A DNA stretch of 64,000 nucleotides from Carnobacterium_A sp047553015 (GCF_047553015.1 NZ_CP180212.1:310001-374000), one strand, 5' to 3'. Counted from the first letter of the stretch, positions 9,331 through 18,768 are shown. Notes: generated by a model from the letters alone, not told the origin. Made by a program: numbers and translations.

Positions 9331-9341
9331 GAGGAAATAGA

Positions 9342-10106
9342 ATGACGAGTGAAAACCATATTATTGAAACGAAAGATGTCCATTTATATTATGGGAAAAA
9401 AGAAGCGTTAAAAGGAGTTTCGTTAGATTTCTTACCCAACGAGATTACGGCTTTAATTGGTCCTAGTGGATGCGGTAAATCAACTTATTTAAGAACATTA
9501 AATCGGATGAATGACTTGATTCCAGATGTAACTGTAACGGGCAATGTGACTTTTGAAAACAAAGATATTTATAGTCCTAAGATGGATACTGTTGAGTTGA
9601 GAAAGAAAATTGGAATGGTCTTTCAACAACCCAATCCTTTCCCTTTTTCTATTTTCGAAAATGTTGCATACGGCTTGAGAATTGCAGGAATGAAAGATAA
9701 AGCTAAAATTGCAGAAATAGTAGAAGCTAGTTTGAAAAAAGCGGCAGTATGGGAAGACGTTAAAGATAAGTTATCAAAAAGTGCCTTAGCACTTTCTGGT
9801 GGTCAACAACAGCGGGTCTGTATTGCGAGAGTTCTAGCAGTTGAACCAGCAATAATCTTATTAGATGAACCTACAAGTGCGTTAGATCCAGTTTCTAGTG
9901 GAAAGATTGAGCGAATGTTGTTAGAGTTAAAAGAGGACTATACAATGATTATTGTGACGCATAATATGCAACAAGCTTCACGTATTTCAGATAAAACAGC
10001 TTTTTTCTTAGATGGTCATTTAATAGAACATGGTGAAACCAGACAAATTTTTACAAATCCACATAAAAAAGAAACAGAAGATTATATTTCTGGACGTTTT
10101 GGGTAA
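9342..10106 (+). CDS. pstB: Phosphate ABC transporter ATPase PstB, second copy in operon 2
   Basis: ATPase, 254 aa. It has Walker A GPSGCGKST, the Q-loop VFQQPNPFPFSIFEN, signature LSGGQQQR, Walker B IILLDEPTSALDP and the C-terminal ETEDYISGRFG. It is closer to the operon 1 PstB than to its own neighbour, sharing that exact C terminus. The RBS TAGGAGGA overlaps the end of the preceding pstB. It is the third pstB in the window. Confidence 0.93.
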   Translation: MTSENHIIETKDVHLYYGKKEALKGVSLDFLPNEITALIGPSGCGKSTYLRTLNRMNDLIPDVTVTGNVTFENKDIYSPKMDTVELRKKIGMVFQQPNPFPFSIFENVAYGLRIAGMKDKAKIAEIVEASLKKAAVWEDVKDKLSKSALALSGGQQQRVCIARVLAVEPAIILLDEPTSALDPVSSGKIERMLLELKEDYTMIIVTHNMQQASRISDKTAFFLDGHLIEHGETRQIFTNPHKKETEDYISGRFG

Positions 10107-10155
10107 AAGTTAGGTATAATGAAAAATAACGATAGACCAATAGGAGTGATAGTTA

Positions 10156-10842
10156 GTGAGACGTGTATTTGAAGAAGACCTTAACGACTTGCACATCCAT
10201 TTTTTTCAGATGGGAAAAGCTGTAAATGAGGCAATCTATAAGTCCGTAAAAGCTTTTGTTAATCACGATAAAGCACTAGCAAAAGAAGTCATTGCTGGCG
10301 ATATTGCCATCAATAAGGATGAAGCAGATTTAGAAAATAAATGTTTTGAATTGATTGCTTTGCAACAACCTGTTACAACAGATTTACGAAAAATTGTTAC
10401 CATTATGAAGGCAAGTTCAGATTTAGAAAGAATGGGAGACCATGCTGTTAGCATCGCAAAATCAACGATTCGAGTAAAAGGCAACAAAAGAGATTATGAA
10501 ATAGAAGCTCAAATTGCAGAAATGTCTGAAAAAGTTAAAATAATGGTACAAGATGTCCTACAAGCATATGTTGGTTCAGATGTTGCCAAAGCAAAAAAAG
10601 TAGCTTTGAAAGATATTGATGTTGATCACGATTTCAAAAAAATCTATAAAGCTTGCATTCGCCAAATGAAAAATGATCCAGAAATTGTTCTAGGAGCAAC
10701 AGATTATATGCTGGTTGCTGGTTTTATTGAGCGAATTGGCGATTACGTAACGAATATTTCCGAATGGATTATTTATTTAGATACAGGTAAAATGGCTGAA
10801 TTAAATACACACAACAAAAATGATTCTTTTCCAAAAGCATAA
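10156..10842 (+). CDS. phoU: Phosphate-signalling regulator PhoU (operon 2)
   Basis: 228 aa, two PhoU repeats with metal-cluster motifs DLERMGDHA and FIERIGDYVTN. The start is GTG 10156 with TAGGAGTGA upstream; no in-frame ATG is close. It has the same predicted role as the operon 1 PhoU: coupling Pst flux to PhoR. The N- and C-terminal ends (MRRVFEEDLND..., ...SFPKA) differ from the other copy. It ends operon 2; a terminator begins at the stop codon. Confidence 0.9.
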   Translation: MRRVFEEDLNDLHIHFFQMGKAVNEAIYKSVKAFVNHDKALAKEVIAGDIAINKDEADLENKCFELIALQQPVTTDLRKIVTIMKASSDLERMGDHAVSIAKSTIRVKGNKRDYEIEAQIAEMSEKVKIMVQDVLQAYVGSDVAKAKKVALKDIDVDHDFKKIYKACIRQMKNDPEIVLGATDYMLVAGFIERIGDYVTNISEWIIYLDTGKMAELNTHNKNDSFPKA

Positions 10843-10911
10843 AGCTAAAAGAAAACTATTGGTTAATGTTATTCTCACTAGGGGTAGCTTAAGCAATAGT
10901 TTTTTAGCTTT
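10841..10911 (+). terminator. Terminator of pst operon 2
   Basis: AAAGCTAAAAGAAAACTATTG (10841-10861) pairs with the complementary CAATAGTTTTTTAGCTTT (10894-10911) with one bulge; the T run lies inside the descending arm. Confidence 0.7.
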
Positions 10912-10959
10912 AAATTGACTAAGCTGGTAACCTATTTGATAAGGAGTGAAAGACGAGCT

Positions 10960-11277
10960 ATGAGTAAACAGGATTCGCTGTTATTAGATGAAGAAACCAT
11001 CCAACAAGTCAGTAAGTTATTTAAAATTATCAGTGATCCAACAAGGATTGCGATTTTATACCTCTTAGAAAATCAGGAATTAAATGTTGGAACACTAGCC
11101 AAAGGTATGAATATGGAACAATCAGCTGTTTCACATCAGTTAAAAGTTTTGAAAACAGCTCGCTTAGTAAAAGCTCAACGAAAAGGAAAATCGATGGTGT
11201 ATAGTCAGATGGATAACCATGTTTATAGTATTTTACAGCAAGGTATCATTCATATTAATGAAGAAAAAGAAGACTGA
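10960..11277 (+). CDS. ArsR/SmtB-family metal-responsive repressor
   Basis: Winged-helix repressor, 105 aa. ATG 10960 has AAGGAG 13 bases upstream; a TTG 45 bases earlier would add a non-conserved tail. The recognition helix is in QSAVSHQLKVLKTARLV. The alpha-5 metal ligands fit SmtB/CzrA zinc sensors exactly in spacing: Asp85, His87, His98, Glu101. The alpha-3 cysteine site of ArsR/CadC is absent (ELNVG in place of ELCVG). It is therefore predicted to be a Zn(II)- or Co(II)-released repressor (inference). No metal exporter is adjacent, so its target may be elsewhere. Confidence 0.85.
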   Translation: MSKQDSLLLDEETIQQVSKLFKIISDPTRIAILYLLENQELNVGTLAKGMNMEQSAVSHQLKVLKTARLVKAQRKGKSMVYSQMDNHVYSILQQGIIHINEEKED

Positions 11278-11376
11278 TTTTTTTAGAAGTCTTCACGTAG
11301 AATAAAACCGCATTTTGCTTTCAAGCATAGTTTGTGTTAGGATAATAAAAATTTAACTAGTAAAGGATGAGCGCTA

Positions 11377-12009
11377 ATGGGAATGCACCAATATATCAAA
11401 AGTCTAAGTGATTTAGAAAGTATTATTCGTTGTCCGGGTAAGTTTAAATACGAAGAGCACTCAGTTGCTGCCCATTCTTTTAAAGTAACAAAAATTGCAC
11501 AATTTTTAGGAACAGTAGAAGAACAGCAAGGCAATGCAGTAGACTGGCGTTCACTTTATGAAAAAGCTTTAAATCATGACTATTCAGAGTTATTTATTGG
11601 AGATATCAAAACGCCAGTTAAATATGCGACGCCTCAATTAAGAGAAATGCTTGGGGACGTGGAAGAATCGATGACAGAGAACTTTATTCGAAACGAAATG
11701 CCTAAAGAATTTCAAGCAATTTATTCTAAGCGATTAAAAGAAGGGAAAGATGAGACTCTTGAGGGGCAGATTCTGTCTGTTGCTGATAAGGTTGATCTTT
11801 TATATGAGTCATTTGGAGAAATTCAAAAAGGCAATCCAGAAAATATTTTTGCTGAAATTTATGAAGAATCATTGAAAACTATTTTAAGATTTAGTCATTT
11901 GAGTAGTGTTCAGTACTTTTTATCAGATATATTGCCTGACTTATTAAGTGGAGATTTTACAAATCAAACACAACTTCAAAATATATCGCAACGAATAGTC
12001 AATGAATAA
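11377..12009 (+). CDS. HD-domain 5'-nucleotidase, YfbR-like
   Basis: Metal-dependent phosphohydrolase, 210 aa. Residues of the YfbR deoxynucleoside 5'-monophosphatase family are visible: Arg18, His28 (EEHSVAAHS), the His67-Asp68 pair (NHDYSEL) and Asp137 (SVADKVDLL). In E. coli, YfbR removes phosphate from dNMPs in nucleotide salvage; this function is transferred by family. AAGGATG precedes ATG 11377. It stands alone between the repressor and uvrA and ends at its own terminator. Confidence 0.8.
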   Translation: MGMHQYIKSLSDLESIIRCPGKFKYEEHSVAAHSFKVTKIAQFLGTVEEQQGNAVDWRSLYEKALNHDYSELFIGDIKTPVKYATPQLREMLGDVEESMTENFIRNEMPKEFQAIYSKRLKEGKDETLEGQILSVADKVDLLYESFGEIQKGNPENIFAEIYEESLKTILRFSHLSSVQYFLSDILPDLLSGDFTNQTQLQNISQRIVNE

Positions 12010-12069
12010 AACGGAACAAATGTTCGTTTCGATAGAAAGTTGTGCTATAATAAAATAAAGAAATAAATG

Positions 12070-12099
12070 ATAGGAGGCATTTTGCTATCCTATTTTTTG
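12070..12099 (+). terminator. Terminator after the HD-domain gene
   Basis: ATAGGAGGCA (12070-12079) pairs with TGCTATCCTAT (12083-12093) with a small internal bulge, followed by T6. Confidence 0.6.
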
Positions 12100-12175
12100 T
12101 TAGTTGGGGTACATTAGAAGAGTAAAATAAAAAACAACTAAACTGATTAAAATCCATCGTAGAGGAAGAAACTAT

Positions 12176-15031
12176 ATGCGAAATGATAAAATTGAAATCC
12201 GTGGCGCACGTTCACATAATTTGAAAAATATCGACGTGACTATTCCAAGAGATAAATTAGTTGTGATAACGGGATTATCTGGTTCAGGGAAAAGTTCACT
12301 AGCTTTTGATACTTTATACGCAGAAGGTCAAAGGCGATATGTAGAAAGTTTATCGGCTTATGCTCGTCAATTTTTAGGTCAAATGGATAAACCGGATGTC
12401 GATAGCATTGATGGCTTAAGTCCAGCTATCTCCATCGATCAAAAAACAACAAGTAAAAATCCACGCTCAACCGTCGGAACCGTTACGGAGATTAACGATT
12501 ATCTGCGTCTTTTGTACGCTCGAGTAGGCCATCCAATCTGTCCGAATGATGGGACAGAAATTACAAGTCAAACAGTTGAACAGATGGTCGATCGAGTACT
12601 TGAATACCCTGAGAAAACAAGAATTCAAATTTTAGCACCAATTGTTGTCGGGAAAAAAGGGCAGCATAAAAAGATATTTGAGAAAATAAAAAGTGAAGGC
12701 TATGTCCGCTTACGTGTGGACAAAGAAATTTATGATATTTCAGATGAGATTGAATTAGAAAAAAATAAAAAACACGATATTGATATTGTGATTGATCGGA
12801 TTGTTATCAAAGAAGGGATTCGTTCACGATTATTCGATTCCTTTGAAGCTGCTCTTCGTTTAGGAGAAGGGTATGCTATTGCAGATGTACTAGATCAAGA
12901 AGAAGTCCTGTTTAGTGAGCACTATGCGTGTCCTTATTGTGGCTTTACTGTTGGAGAACTAGAACCTCGGCTGTTTTCTTTTAATGCCCCTTTTGGAGCG
13001 TGTGAAGATTGTGATGGATTAGGAATCAAGTTAGAAGTAGACATGGACTTAATTATCCCAGAAAAATCTCTGACTCTTAGAGAAGGGGCAATTGCACCAT
13101 GGAAACCAATCAGTTCTAATTATTATCCACAGTTATTAGAACAAGCCTGCCAAGCATTTGACATTGATTTAGATACGCCATTTGAACAATTGACAGACAA
13201 AGAGCAGCAGTTTATTTTAGAAGGCTCAAAGGATAAACTGTTTCATTTTCATTATAAAAATGATTTTGGTGGAATCAGAGACGTTGACATTCCTTTTGAA
13301 GGAATTATTCGCAACATTGATAGACGATACAAAGAAACAAATAGTGATTTTACAAGGGATCAAATGCGTCTTTATATGACAGAATTAAGCTGTCAAACTT
13401 GTAAGGGCAAACGATTAAATCGCCAAGCCTTATCTGTAAAAGTAGGTACTAAAGATATTGGCGAGGTAAATAATTACCCAATAGAAGTAGCGCTTGATTT
13501 CTTTGGAGAGTTAACTCTTTCTGAACAAGAAAGTATGATTGCTAAACCTATCTTAAAAGAAGTTCGAGATCGTTTAAACTTTTTGAGTAATGTAGGTTTA
13601 AACTACCTTACACTAAGTCGAATGTCGGGTACGTTATCTGGTGGAGAAGCACAACGAATTCGATTAGCTACTCAAATTGGTTCCAATTTATCTGGTGTGT
13701 TATATATTTTAGATGAACCTTCAATTGGGTTACACCAAAGAGACAACAACCGCTTGATCGACTCATTGAAAAAAATGCGTGATTTAGGCAATACGCTGAT
13801 TGTAGTCGAACACGATGAAGATACCATGTTTGCAGCGGATTACTTAATTGATATTGGACCAGGTGCAGGCGAAAAAGGTGGCGAAGTAGTGGCCTTTGGT
13901 ACTCCAGAGGAAGTGGCTAAAAATGAGAAATCACTAACAGGAGCTTATTTATCCGGCAAGAAGTTTATTCCTATACCTAGCATTCGTCGTGACGAAGACA
14001 AAGGTGCGATTCGCATTACAGGAGCAGCTGAAAATAACTTGAAAAATCTAACCGTCGATTTTCCATTAGGACGATTTGTAGCCGTTACAGGTGTATCGGG
14101 TTCTGGTAAGAGCACGTTAGTCAATTCGATTTTGAAAAAAGCTTTGTCTCGTGAACTGAATCGCTCTAAACAAAAACCAGGAAAATTCAAAAAAATGACT
14201 GGTTATGAGAAATTAGAAAAAATAATAAGTATCGATCAAAGTCCAATTGGAAGAACGCCACGAAGCAATCCAGCAACGTATACCAGTGTTTTTGATGATA
14301 TTCGTGACTTATTTGCTTCAACAAATGAAGCGAAAATTAGAGGATATAAAAAAGGCCGCTTTAGTTTCAATGTAAAAGGTGGACGCTGTGAGGCTTGTAG
14401 AGGAGATGGAATACTAAAAGTAGAGATGTACTTTTTACCAGATGTCTATGTTCCTTGTGAGATTTGTCATGGTACACGATACAATTCAGAAACGCTAGAA
14501 GTTCGCTATAAAGGCAAAAATATTTCTGATGTACTAGGAATGACGATTGAAGAAGCCGTTGTCTTTTTTGAACACATTCCAAAAATTCATCGTAAACTGA
14601 AAACGATCATTGATGTGGGTCTAGGATATGTCACACTAGGTCAACCAGCAACAACGTTATCTGGTGGAGAAGCCCAACGAATGAAATTAGCTAGTGAACT
14701 TCACAAGCGATCTGATGGAAAGAATTTCTATATTTTAGATGAGCCAACGACGGGTCTTCATACAGAAGATATCGCTCGCTTATTGCAAGTGTTAAATCGT
14801 TTAGTAGAAACGGGTAATACTGTTTTAGTGATTGAACACAATTTAGATGTCATAAAAACAGCTGATTATGTCATTGATCTAGGTCCTGAAGGTGGAGCAG
14901 GTGGCGGAACGATATTAGCTACAGGCACACCAGAAAAAATTGCAAAAGTAAAAGCCAGTTATACGGGATACTATTTGAAGGAAATTCTAAAAAGAGATAA
15001 AAACCGTACGATTGAAGCAGCCAATGAGTAA
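12176..15031 (+). CDS. uvrA: Excinuclease ABC subunit A, UvrA
   Basis: DNA-damage recognition ATPase of nucleotide excision repair, 951 aa (usual length ~940-960). It has two ABC modules with Walker A GLSGSGKS (33-40) and GVSGSGKS (near 640) and two LSGGEAQR signatures. There are zinc-binding clusters of the CPYC...CEDC and CEAC...CEIC types. The start ATG has AGAGGAAG upstream. uvrB, normally its neighbour, is not upstream here; the gene is preceded by the HD nucleotidase and has its own terminator, so it is probably monocistronic. No clear LexA box was found in the leader. Confidence 0.97.
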   Translation: MRNDKIEIRGARSHNLKNIDVTIPRDKLVVITGLSGSGKSSLAFDTLYAEGQRRYVESLSAYARQFLGQMDKPDVDSIDGLSPAISIDQKTTSKNPRSTVGTVTEINDYLRLLYARVGHPICPNDGTEITSQTVEQMVDRVLEYPEKTRIQILAPIVVGKKGQHKKIFEKIKSEGYVRLRVDKEIYDISDEIELEKNKKHDIDIVIDRIVIKEGIRSRLFDSFEAALRLGEGYAIADVLDQEEVLFSEHYACPYCGFTVGELEPRLFSFNAPFGACEDCDGLGIKLEVDMDLIIPEKSLTLREGAIAPWKPISSNYYPQLLEQACQAFDIDLDTPFEQLTDKEQQFILEGSKDKLFHFHYKNDFGGIRDVDIPFEGIIRNIDRRYKETNSDFTRDQMRLYMTELSCQTCKGKRLNRQALSVKVGTKDIGEVNNYPIEVALDFFGELTLSEQESMIAKPILKEVRDRLNFLSNVGLNYLTLSRMSGTLSGGEAQRIRLATQIGSNLSGVLYILDEPSIGLHQRDNNRLIDSLKKMRDLGNTLIVVEHDEDTMFAADYLIDIGPGAGEKGGEVVAFGTPEEVAKNEKSLTGAYLSGKKFIPIPSIRRDEDKGAIRITGAAENNLKNLTVDFPLGRFVAVTGVSGSGKSTLVNSILKKALSRELNRSKQKPGKFKKMTGYEKLEKIISIDQSPIGRTPRSNPATYTSVFDDIRDLFASTNEAKIRGYKKGRFSFNVKGGRCEACRGDGILKVEMYFLPDVYVPCEICHGTRYNSETLEVRYKGKNISDVLGMTIEEAVVFFEHIPKIHRKLKTIIDVGLGYVTLGQPATTLSGGEAQRMKLASELHKRSDGKNFYILDEPTTGLHTEDIARLLQVLNRLVETGNTVLVIEHNLDVIKTADYVIDLGPEGGAGGGTILATGTPEKIAKVKASYTGYYLKEILKRDKNRTIEAANE

Positions 15032-15054
15032 AAGAAATAAAAAATAATAAGACA

Positions 15055-15084
15055 GCAGACCTTTTTTAACGGTCTGCTTTTTTG
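15055..15084 (+). terminator. Terminator after uvrA
   Basis: GCAGACC (15055-15061), a 9-base loop, GGTCTGC (15071-15077), then T6. Confidence 0.85.
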
Positions 15085-15307
15085 TTTACTAGTGTTTTGC
15101 TACCTCTGTTTTCTTGTTCGTGTTAAAATAGAGGTGGGTATCATTTAAGGAAATTCAGTCTAAGTAACCATGTGAAAATCGTTCTAAAGTCCTATGACAA
15201 AATTCATTAAGTAAAGCATAATAGGGTTATAGATAAGAACAACGCACAAGTAACCCGTTGGCAAACACTTACTAGATAGATGGAATATTCCAAGGAGGGA
15301 TAGTATC

Positions 15308-16876
15308 ATGAAAGAAAGAGAAAGAATTTTAGAATTAGTGAAACAAGGAATCATTTCAACAGAAGAGGCTCTCGTCTTACTGGAAAACAGTGCTAAAAAA
15401 GACGGCAAAGAAGCTGTCAAGAGAGACCAAACAGCAGCCCAAAACCAATCCTTTGTAAAAGAACCTATGGCGTCTTCAGATGTAGAAGAAACAACTAATG
15501 ATGATACAGAAAAAGAAGAACAAGATGAATTTGAAAAAGAGCAAGAGAAAGATAAAGAACAATTAGAAGCGATACTGGAAAAGCTTGCTAATGAAGCAGC
15601 CACTTATTCTGTTCAATTAGACGAGAAAAATGCTGAAATCGTAGAAGTTAAAGAACAGCTAACTAGAGCAAAAGAAAAGCTTAGTGTGCTAGAAACGTTA
15701 GAAGATTTAGATGCATTAGATAGTGAGAAAGAACCAGAATTAAAACAATTAAGCCATGAAATTGAAGAACACAAAGTTCAATTAGAAGATTTAGAAGAAG
15801 ATCGGACAAAATTAGTAGATCAATTGCGTGTCGTTAAGCAAAAACAATGGGGTTCTCAAAAGAAACAGCTCATTGAAAAATTTGAAATTCCAGATGATTG
15901 GAAAGAAGCAGCTAACGAAACAATCAATCAGGTTGGTGAGAAAATGACAGAAGCTGGAAACCAATTTGGTAAGTTAATGAAAAATACATTTTCTTCAGTG
16001 ATGGAAAATATGGACTGGAAGGATGTCAATGTCCGTATGCCGGGCTTAGCTTCTACAAAATTCACACATGAATTTAATTACCCCGATTCATCAGCATCTA
16101 TCATTGATGTGAAAGTAGCGAATGGTGATGTATCTTTTAAAACTTGGAAAGGCCAAGACATTAAAGTCGAAGCAGACATTAAACTATATGGGAAAATGGA
16201 TTCAGATACACCATTTGAAGCATTCTCAAAACGTAGTACAATCGATGTGACAGATGAAAAAATCTTGTTCCATATTCCTAATAAACGCGTTCGATGTGAT
16301 ATGACTTTTTACTTGCCTGAAAGAGTGTACGATCATACAGCGATTAAAATACTAAATGGAACGGTTAAAATAGAAGCCTTTGAAGGCAAAGATATTTATA
16401 TCAAATGCACAAATGGCGATATTAACTTTGAAAAAGGAACAGCTACGATGATTGAAACAGAAGGCGTGAATGGAAAAGTATTTATTTCAGATAGCCACGT
16501 GAGAGATTTAATTGTTAACAGTATCAATGGTGGAATTGTTGCAAAGGGAAGGTTTAATGGCGTTGATTTATCAACTGTTAATGGGACAGTTAAACTAACG
16601 GTCTTAAATACAGATGTGCAACGTTTAGAAGCTACTTCTGTCAACGGTGCAGTTAAGGTTTCTGTTCCAAAAGAGATAAGTATTGAAGGAAATGCCAAAA
16701 GTAATTTAGGTAGCATCCAAAACCGAATGAAAGATACAGAGACAATGAAAGAGAAAAAAGATCGGACCAATCAATTGCTTGAATTTAGAAGACACAATGA
16801 AAGCAATCCTGTTATACTAAATGTTAGTACAACGACTGGATATATTTTCTTAAAGGATAACGATACGAGTGAATGA
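15308..16876 (+). CDS. yvlB: DUF4097 envelope-stress protein, YvlB-like, with long acidic coiled coil
   Basis: 522 aa. Residues 1-30 form a SHOCT-like helix (ERILELVKQGIISTEEALVLL) typical of YvlB relatives. Residues ~55-180 are a strongly charged Glu/Lys heptad-rich coiled coil. Residues ~245-520 are a DUF4097 beta-repeat domain with recurring NGxVxx turns (LNGTVKIEAF, VNGKVFISD, INGGIVAKG, VNGTVKLTV, VNGAVKVSV). B. subtilis YvlB is about 365 aa, so the coiled coil is an expansion. It is followed by PspC- and YvlD-like genes as in B. subtilis, where the operon responds to cell-envelope stress. No signal peptide, so probably cytoplasmic. AAGGAGGG precedes the ATG. Confidence 0.8.
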   Translation: MKERERILELVKQGIISTEEALVLLENSAKKDGKEAVKRDQTAAQNQSFVKEPMASSDVEETTNDDTEKEEQDEFEKEQEKDKEQLEAILEKLANEAATYSVQLDEKNAEIVEVKEQLTRAKEKLSVLETLEDLDALDSEKEPELKQLSHEIEEHKVQLEDLEEDRTKLVDQLRVVKQKQWGSQKKQLIEKFEIPDDWKEAANETINQVGEKMTEAGNQFGKLMKNTFSSVMENMDWKDVNVRMPGLASTKFTHEFNYPDSSASIIDVKVANGDVSFKTWKGQDIKVEADIKLYGKMDSDTPFEAFSKRSTIDVTDEKILFHIPNKRVRCDMTFYLPERVYDHTAIKILNGTVKIEAFEGKDIYIKCTNGDINFEKGTATMIETEGVNGKVFISDSHVRDLIVNSINGGIVAKGRFNGVDLSTVNGTVKLTVLNTDVQRLEATSVNGAVKVSVPKEISIEGNAKSNLGSIQNRMKDTETMKEKKDRTNQLLEFRRHNESNPVILNVSTTTGYIFLKDNDTSE

Positions 16877-16928
16877 AATGAATCGTTCGTTATTAACTAG
16901 ATAAAGAGTAGTGAAAGGATGAATAAAA

Positions 16929-17237
16929 ATGAAAAAAATGACAAAATCAAAAAATGATCGAGTAATCAGCGGTGTTCTAGGTGGAATTGCAGAGTACTTT
17001 GATTTTGATCCAAGTTTCTTACGCGTTATTTATGCTATTGCGATTGTTTTTGGATTTGGTTCACCAATTATTTTATACATTATTTTAGCATTAGTTATAC
17101 CAGAAGCTCCAGGTTCAGCAAAGTCTGACTGGCATCACTCATTTAATGAAAAAAAAAATGAGAGCAGACCACGTAAAGAAGCTGAAAAAGTAAGTGAAGA
17201 AAAGAAAGGATCCTCCGATGATTGGAGTGATTTTTAA
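16929..17237 (+). CDS. yvlC: PspC-domain membrane protein, YvlC-like
   Basis: 102 aa. Residues 5-60 form a PspC domain: an amphipathic start (DRVISGVLGGIAEYF), then one or two hydrophobic helices (FLRVIYAIAIVF, IILYIILALVIPE), followed by a charged cytoplasmic tail. PspC-domain proteins sense or transmit envelope stress. It lies 52 bases after the DUF4097 gene and overlaps the next gene by one base, so the three are likely one operon. Confidence 0.85.
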   Translation: MKKMTKSKNDRVISGVLGGIAEYFDFDPSFLRVIYAIAIVFGFGSPIILYIILALVIPEAPGSAKSDWHHSFNEKKNESRPRKEAEKVSEEKKGSSDDWSDF

Positions 17238-17590
17238 TGAAATATTGGCAACTCATCGTCATTAATGCGCTAACGTTTTTAGCTTTATCTGGCTTTTTTC
17301 CAAATACTTTTTATGTAGAAAATATTTGGATTGCGTTAGCAGCAAGTTTGGTTTTATCAGTATTGAATATAGCGGTTAAACCAATTTTGATTCTGTTATC
17401 TTTACCAATAACACTACTCACTTTAGGATTGTTTAGTATTATCATTAATGCAAGCATGTTAAGTCTGACTTCTTTCATTGTTGGTTCAGGATTTCAATTT
17501 GGAACGTTTGGAACAACGATACTAGTTGCGATTATTCTATCGTTTGTAAATACATTCATTACTAATAGAGTAAGAATGACTAGCTGGTAA
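17237..17590 (+). CDS. yvlD: Four-helix membrane protein, YvlD family
   Basis: 117 aa with four predicted membrane helices and the family pattern ALVLSVLNIAVKPILILLSLPIT. It starts inside the stop codon of the pspC gene (TAATG). YvlD-family proteins are small integral membrane proteins, often found with PspC/DUF4097 genes and annotated as holin-like by resemblance; function unknown. It ends the yvlBCD-like operon at a clear terminator. Confidence 0.85.
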   Translation: MKYWQLIVINALTFLALSGFFPNTFYVENIWIALAASLVLSVLNIAVKPILILLSLPITLLTLGLFSIIINASMLSLTSFIVGSGFQFGTFGTTILVAIILSFVNTFITNRVRMTSW

Positions 17591-17605
17591 TGTAAACCAA
17601 TTTCA

Positions 17606-17648
17606 ACAGTATGCATCAGACGAATGAGTCGATGCATACTGTTTTTTT
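17606..17648 (+). terminator. Terminator of the yvlBCD-like operon
   Basis: ACAGTATGCATC (17606-17617) and GATGCATACTGT (17631-17642) form a perfect 12-bp stem, followed by T7. Confidence 0.9.
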
Positions 17649-17739
17649 GTGAAGGAAGTAGCTGATTAACTAGTTTTAATCATTTGCTAGGAGTTTTGTG
17701 TGAAAAATGCGTGATTCTCTTTATTAGCCTAGTTTAAAA

Positions 17740-17748
17740 TGGTAAAAT
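17740..17748 (+). promoter_or_regulatory. Probable extended -10 promoter of hprK-lgt
   Basis: TGGTAAAAT is an extended -10 (TGn plus TAAAAT). The -35 region is poor, as is usual for extended -10 promoters. It lies 84 bases before the hprK start. Confidence 0.45.
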
Positions 17749-17832
17749 AGAAAGCGGAAGCAACTTTTTTAGAAAATCAATTAGGGATAAATAATAGCAA
17801 CCAGCAAAATGGAGCTTAGAGGAGAATAGAGT

Positions 17833-18768
17833 ATGGCTAACAATGTAACAGTAAAAGAATTAGTAGACTCTCTAAAGTTAGTTGTACATAACGGAGAGGA
17901 TTTTTTAACTAGAACTATTCAAACAACAGACCTTTCAAGACCGGGTCTAGAATTAACTGGATACTTTAATTATTATCCAAAAGAACGGCTACAATTATTT
18001 GGTAGAACAGAAATTTCATTTTCAGAACGAATGTCTAGTGATGAGCGTTTAATGGTTTTTCGTCGGATGTGTCAACCAGAAACACCTGCGTTTCTAGTTT
18101 CTCGCGATATGGCATTGCCCAAAGAATTGATTCAAGCTACGACTGAAAATGACATTCCATTATTATCAGCATCGTATGCAACAACTCGTTTGGCCAGTAA
18201 TGTTACAAATTTTTTAGAAGAGCGATTAGCTGAACGTGAGTCTGTTCATGGTGTACTAATCGATATTTATGGGATGGGTGTCATTATTACTGGTGACAGC
18301 GGTGTTGGGAAAAGTGAAACAGCTTTAGAACTGATTCAACGAGGCCACCGTTTAGTAGCTGACGATAGAGTTGAACTTCACGTTGTCGGCGAAAATCGTT
18401 TAATCGGTGAGCCACCTGAAATTCTACGTAACTTACTTGAGATTCGTGGAGTAGGAATCATCGATGTGGCGAGTTTATTTGGAGTAGGATCTATTCGCTT
18501 AAGTAAGGTGGTTAATTTAATTGTTAATTTGGAACTATGGGACAAGAATACAAAATTTGATCGTTTAGGATCAGCTGATGGAAAAAGAAGGATTCAAAAC
18601 GTAGACGTGCCTTTAATTTCTATTCCAGTTAAAACAGGAAGAAATCTATCTGTTATCATTGAAGCAGCCGCAATGAACCACAGAGCCAAGCAAATGGGCC
18701 ATAATGCAACAGAGACATTTGAAAGAAATCTTGAAAAGTTAATAAAAACAAATTCTGAAGAAGCTTAA
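17833..18768 (+). CDS. hprK: HPr kinase/phosphorylase
   Basis: Phosphorylates HPr on Ser46 and removes the phosphate, the switch for carbon catabolite repression in Firmicutes. 311 aa (usual ~310). Walker A GDSGVGKS at residues 154-161, followed by the HRLVADDRVEL segment and the family signature EIRGVGIIDVASLFG. It starts at ATG 17833 after AGAGGAGA. lgt follows 16 bases later, a conserved pairing in Firmicutes. Confidence 0.96.
   Translation: MANNVTVKELVDSLKLVVHNGEDFLTRTIQTTDLSRPGLELTGYFNYYPKERLQLFGRTEISFSERMSSDERLMVFRRMCQPETPAFLVSRDMALPKELIQATTENDIPLLSASYATTRLASNVTNFLEERLAERESVHGVLIDIYGMGVIITGDSGVGKSETALELIQRGHRLVADDRVELHVVGENRLIGEPPEILRNLLEIRGVGIIDVASLFGVGSIRLSKVVNLIVNLELWDKNTKFDRLGSADGKRRIQNVDVPLISIPVKTGRNLSVIIEAAAMNHRAKQMGHNATETFERNLEKLIKTNSEEA

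Noticed and set aside
15184..15603. 139-codon reverse frame across the yvlB-like start
   Set aside because: Ser-rich mirror of the Glu/Lys coiled coil, no RBS.
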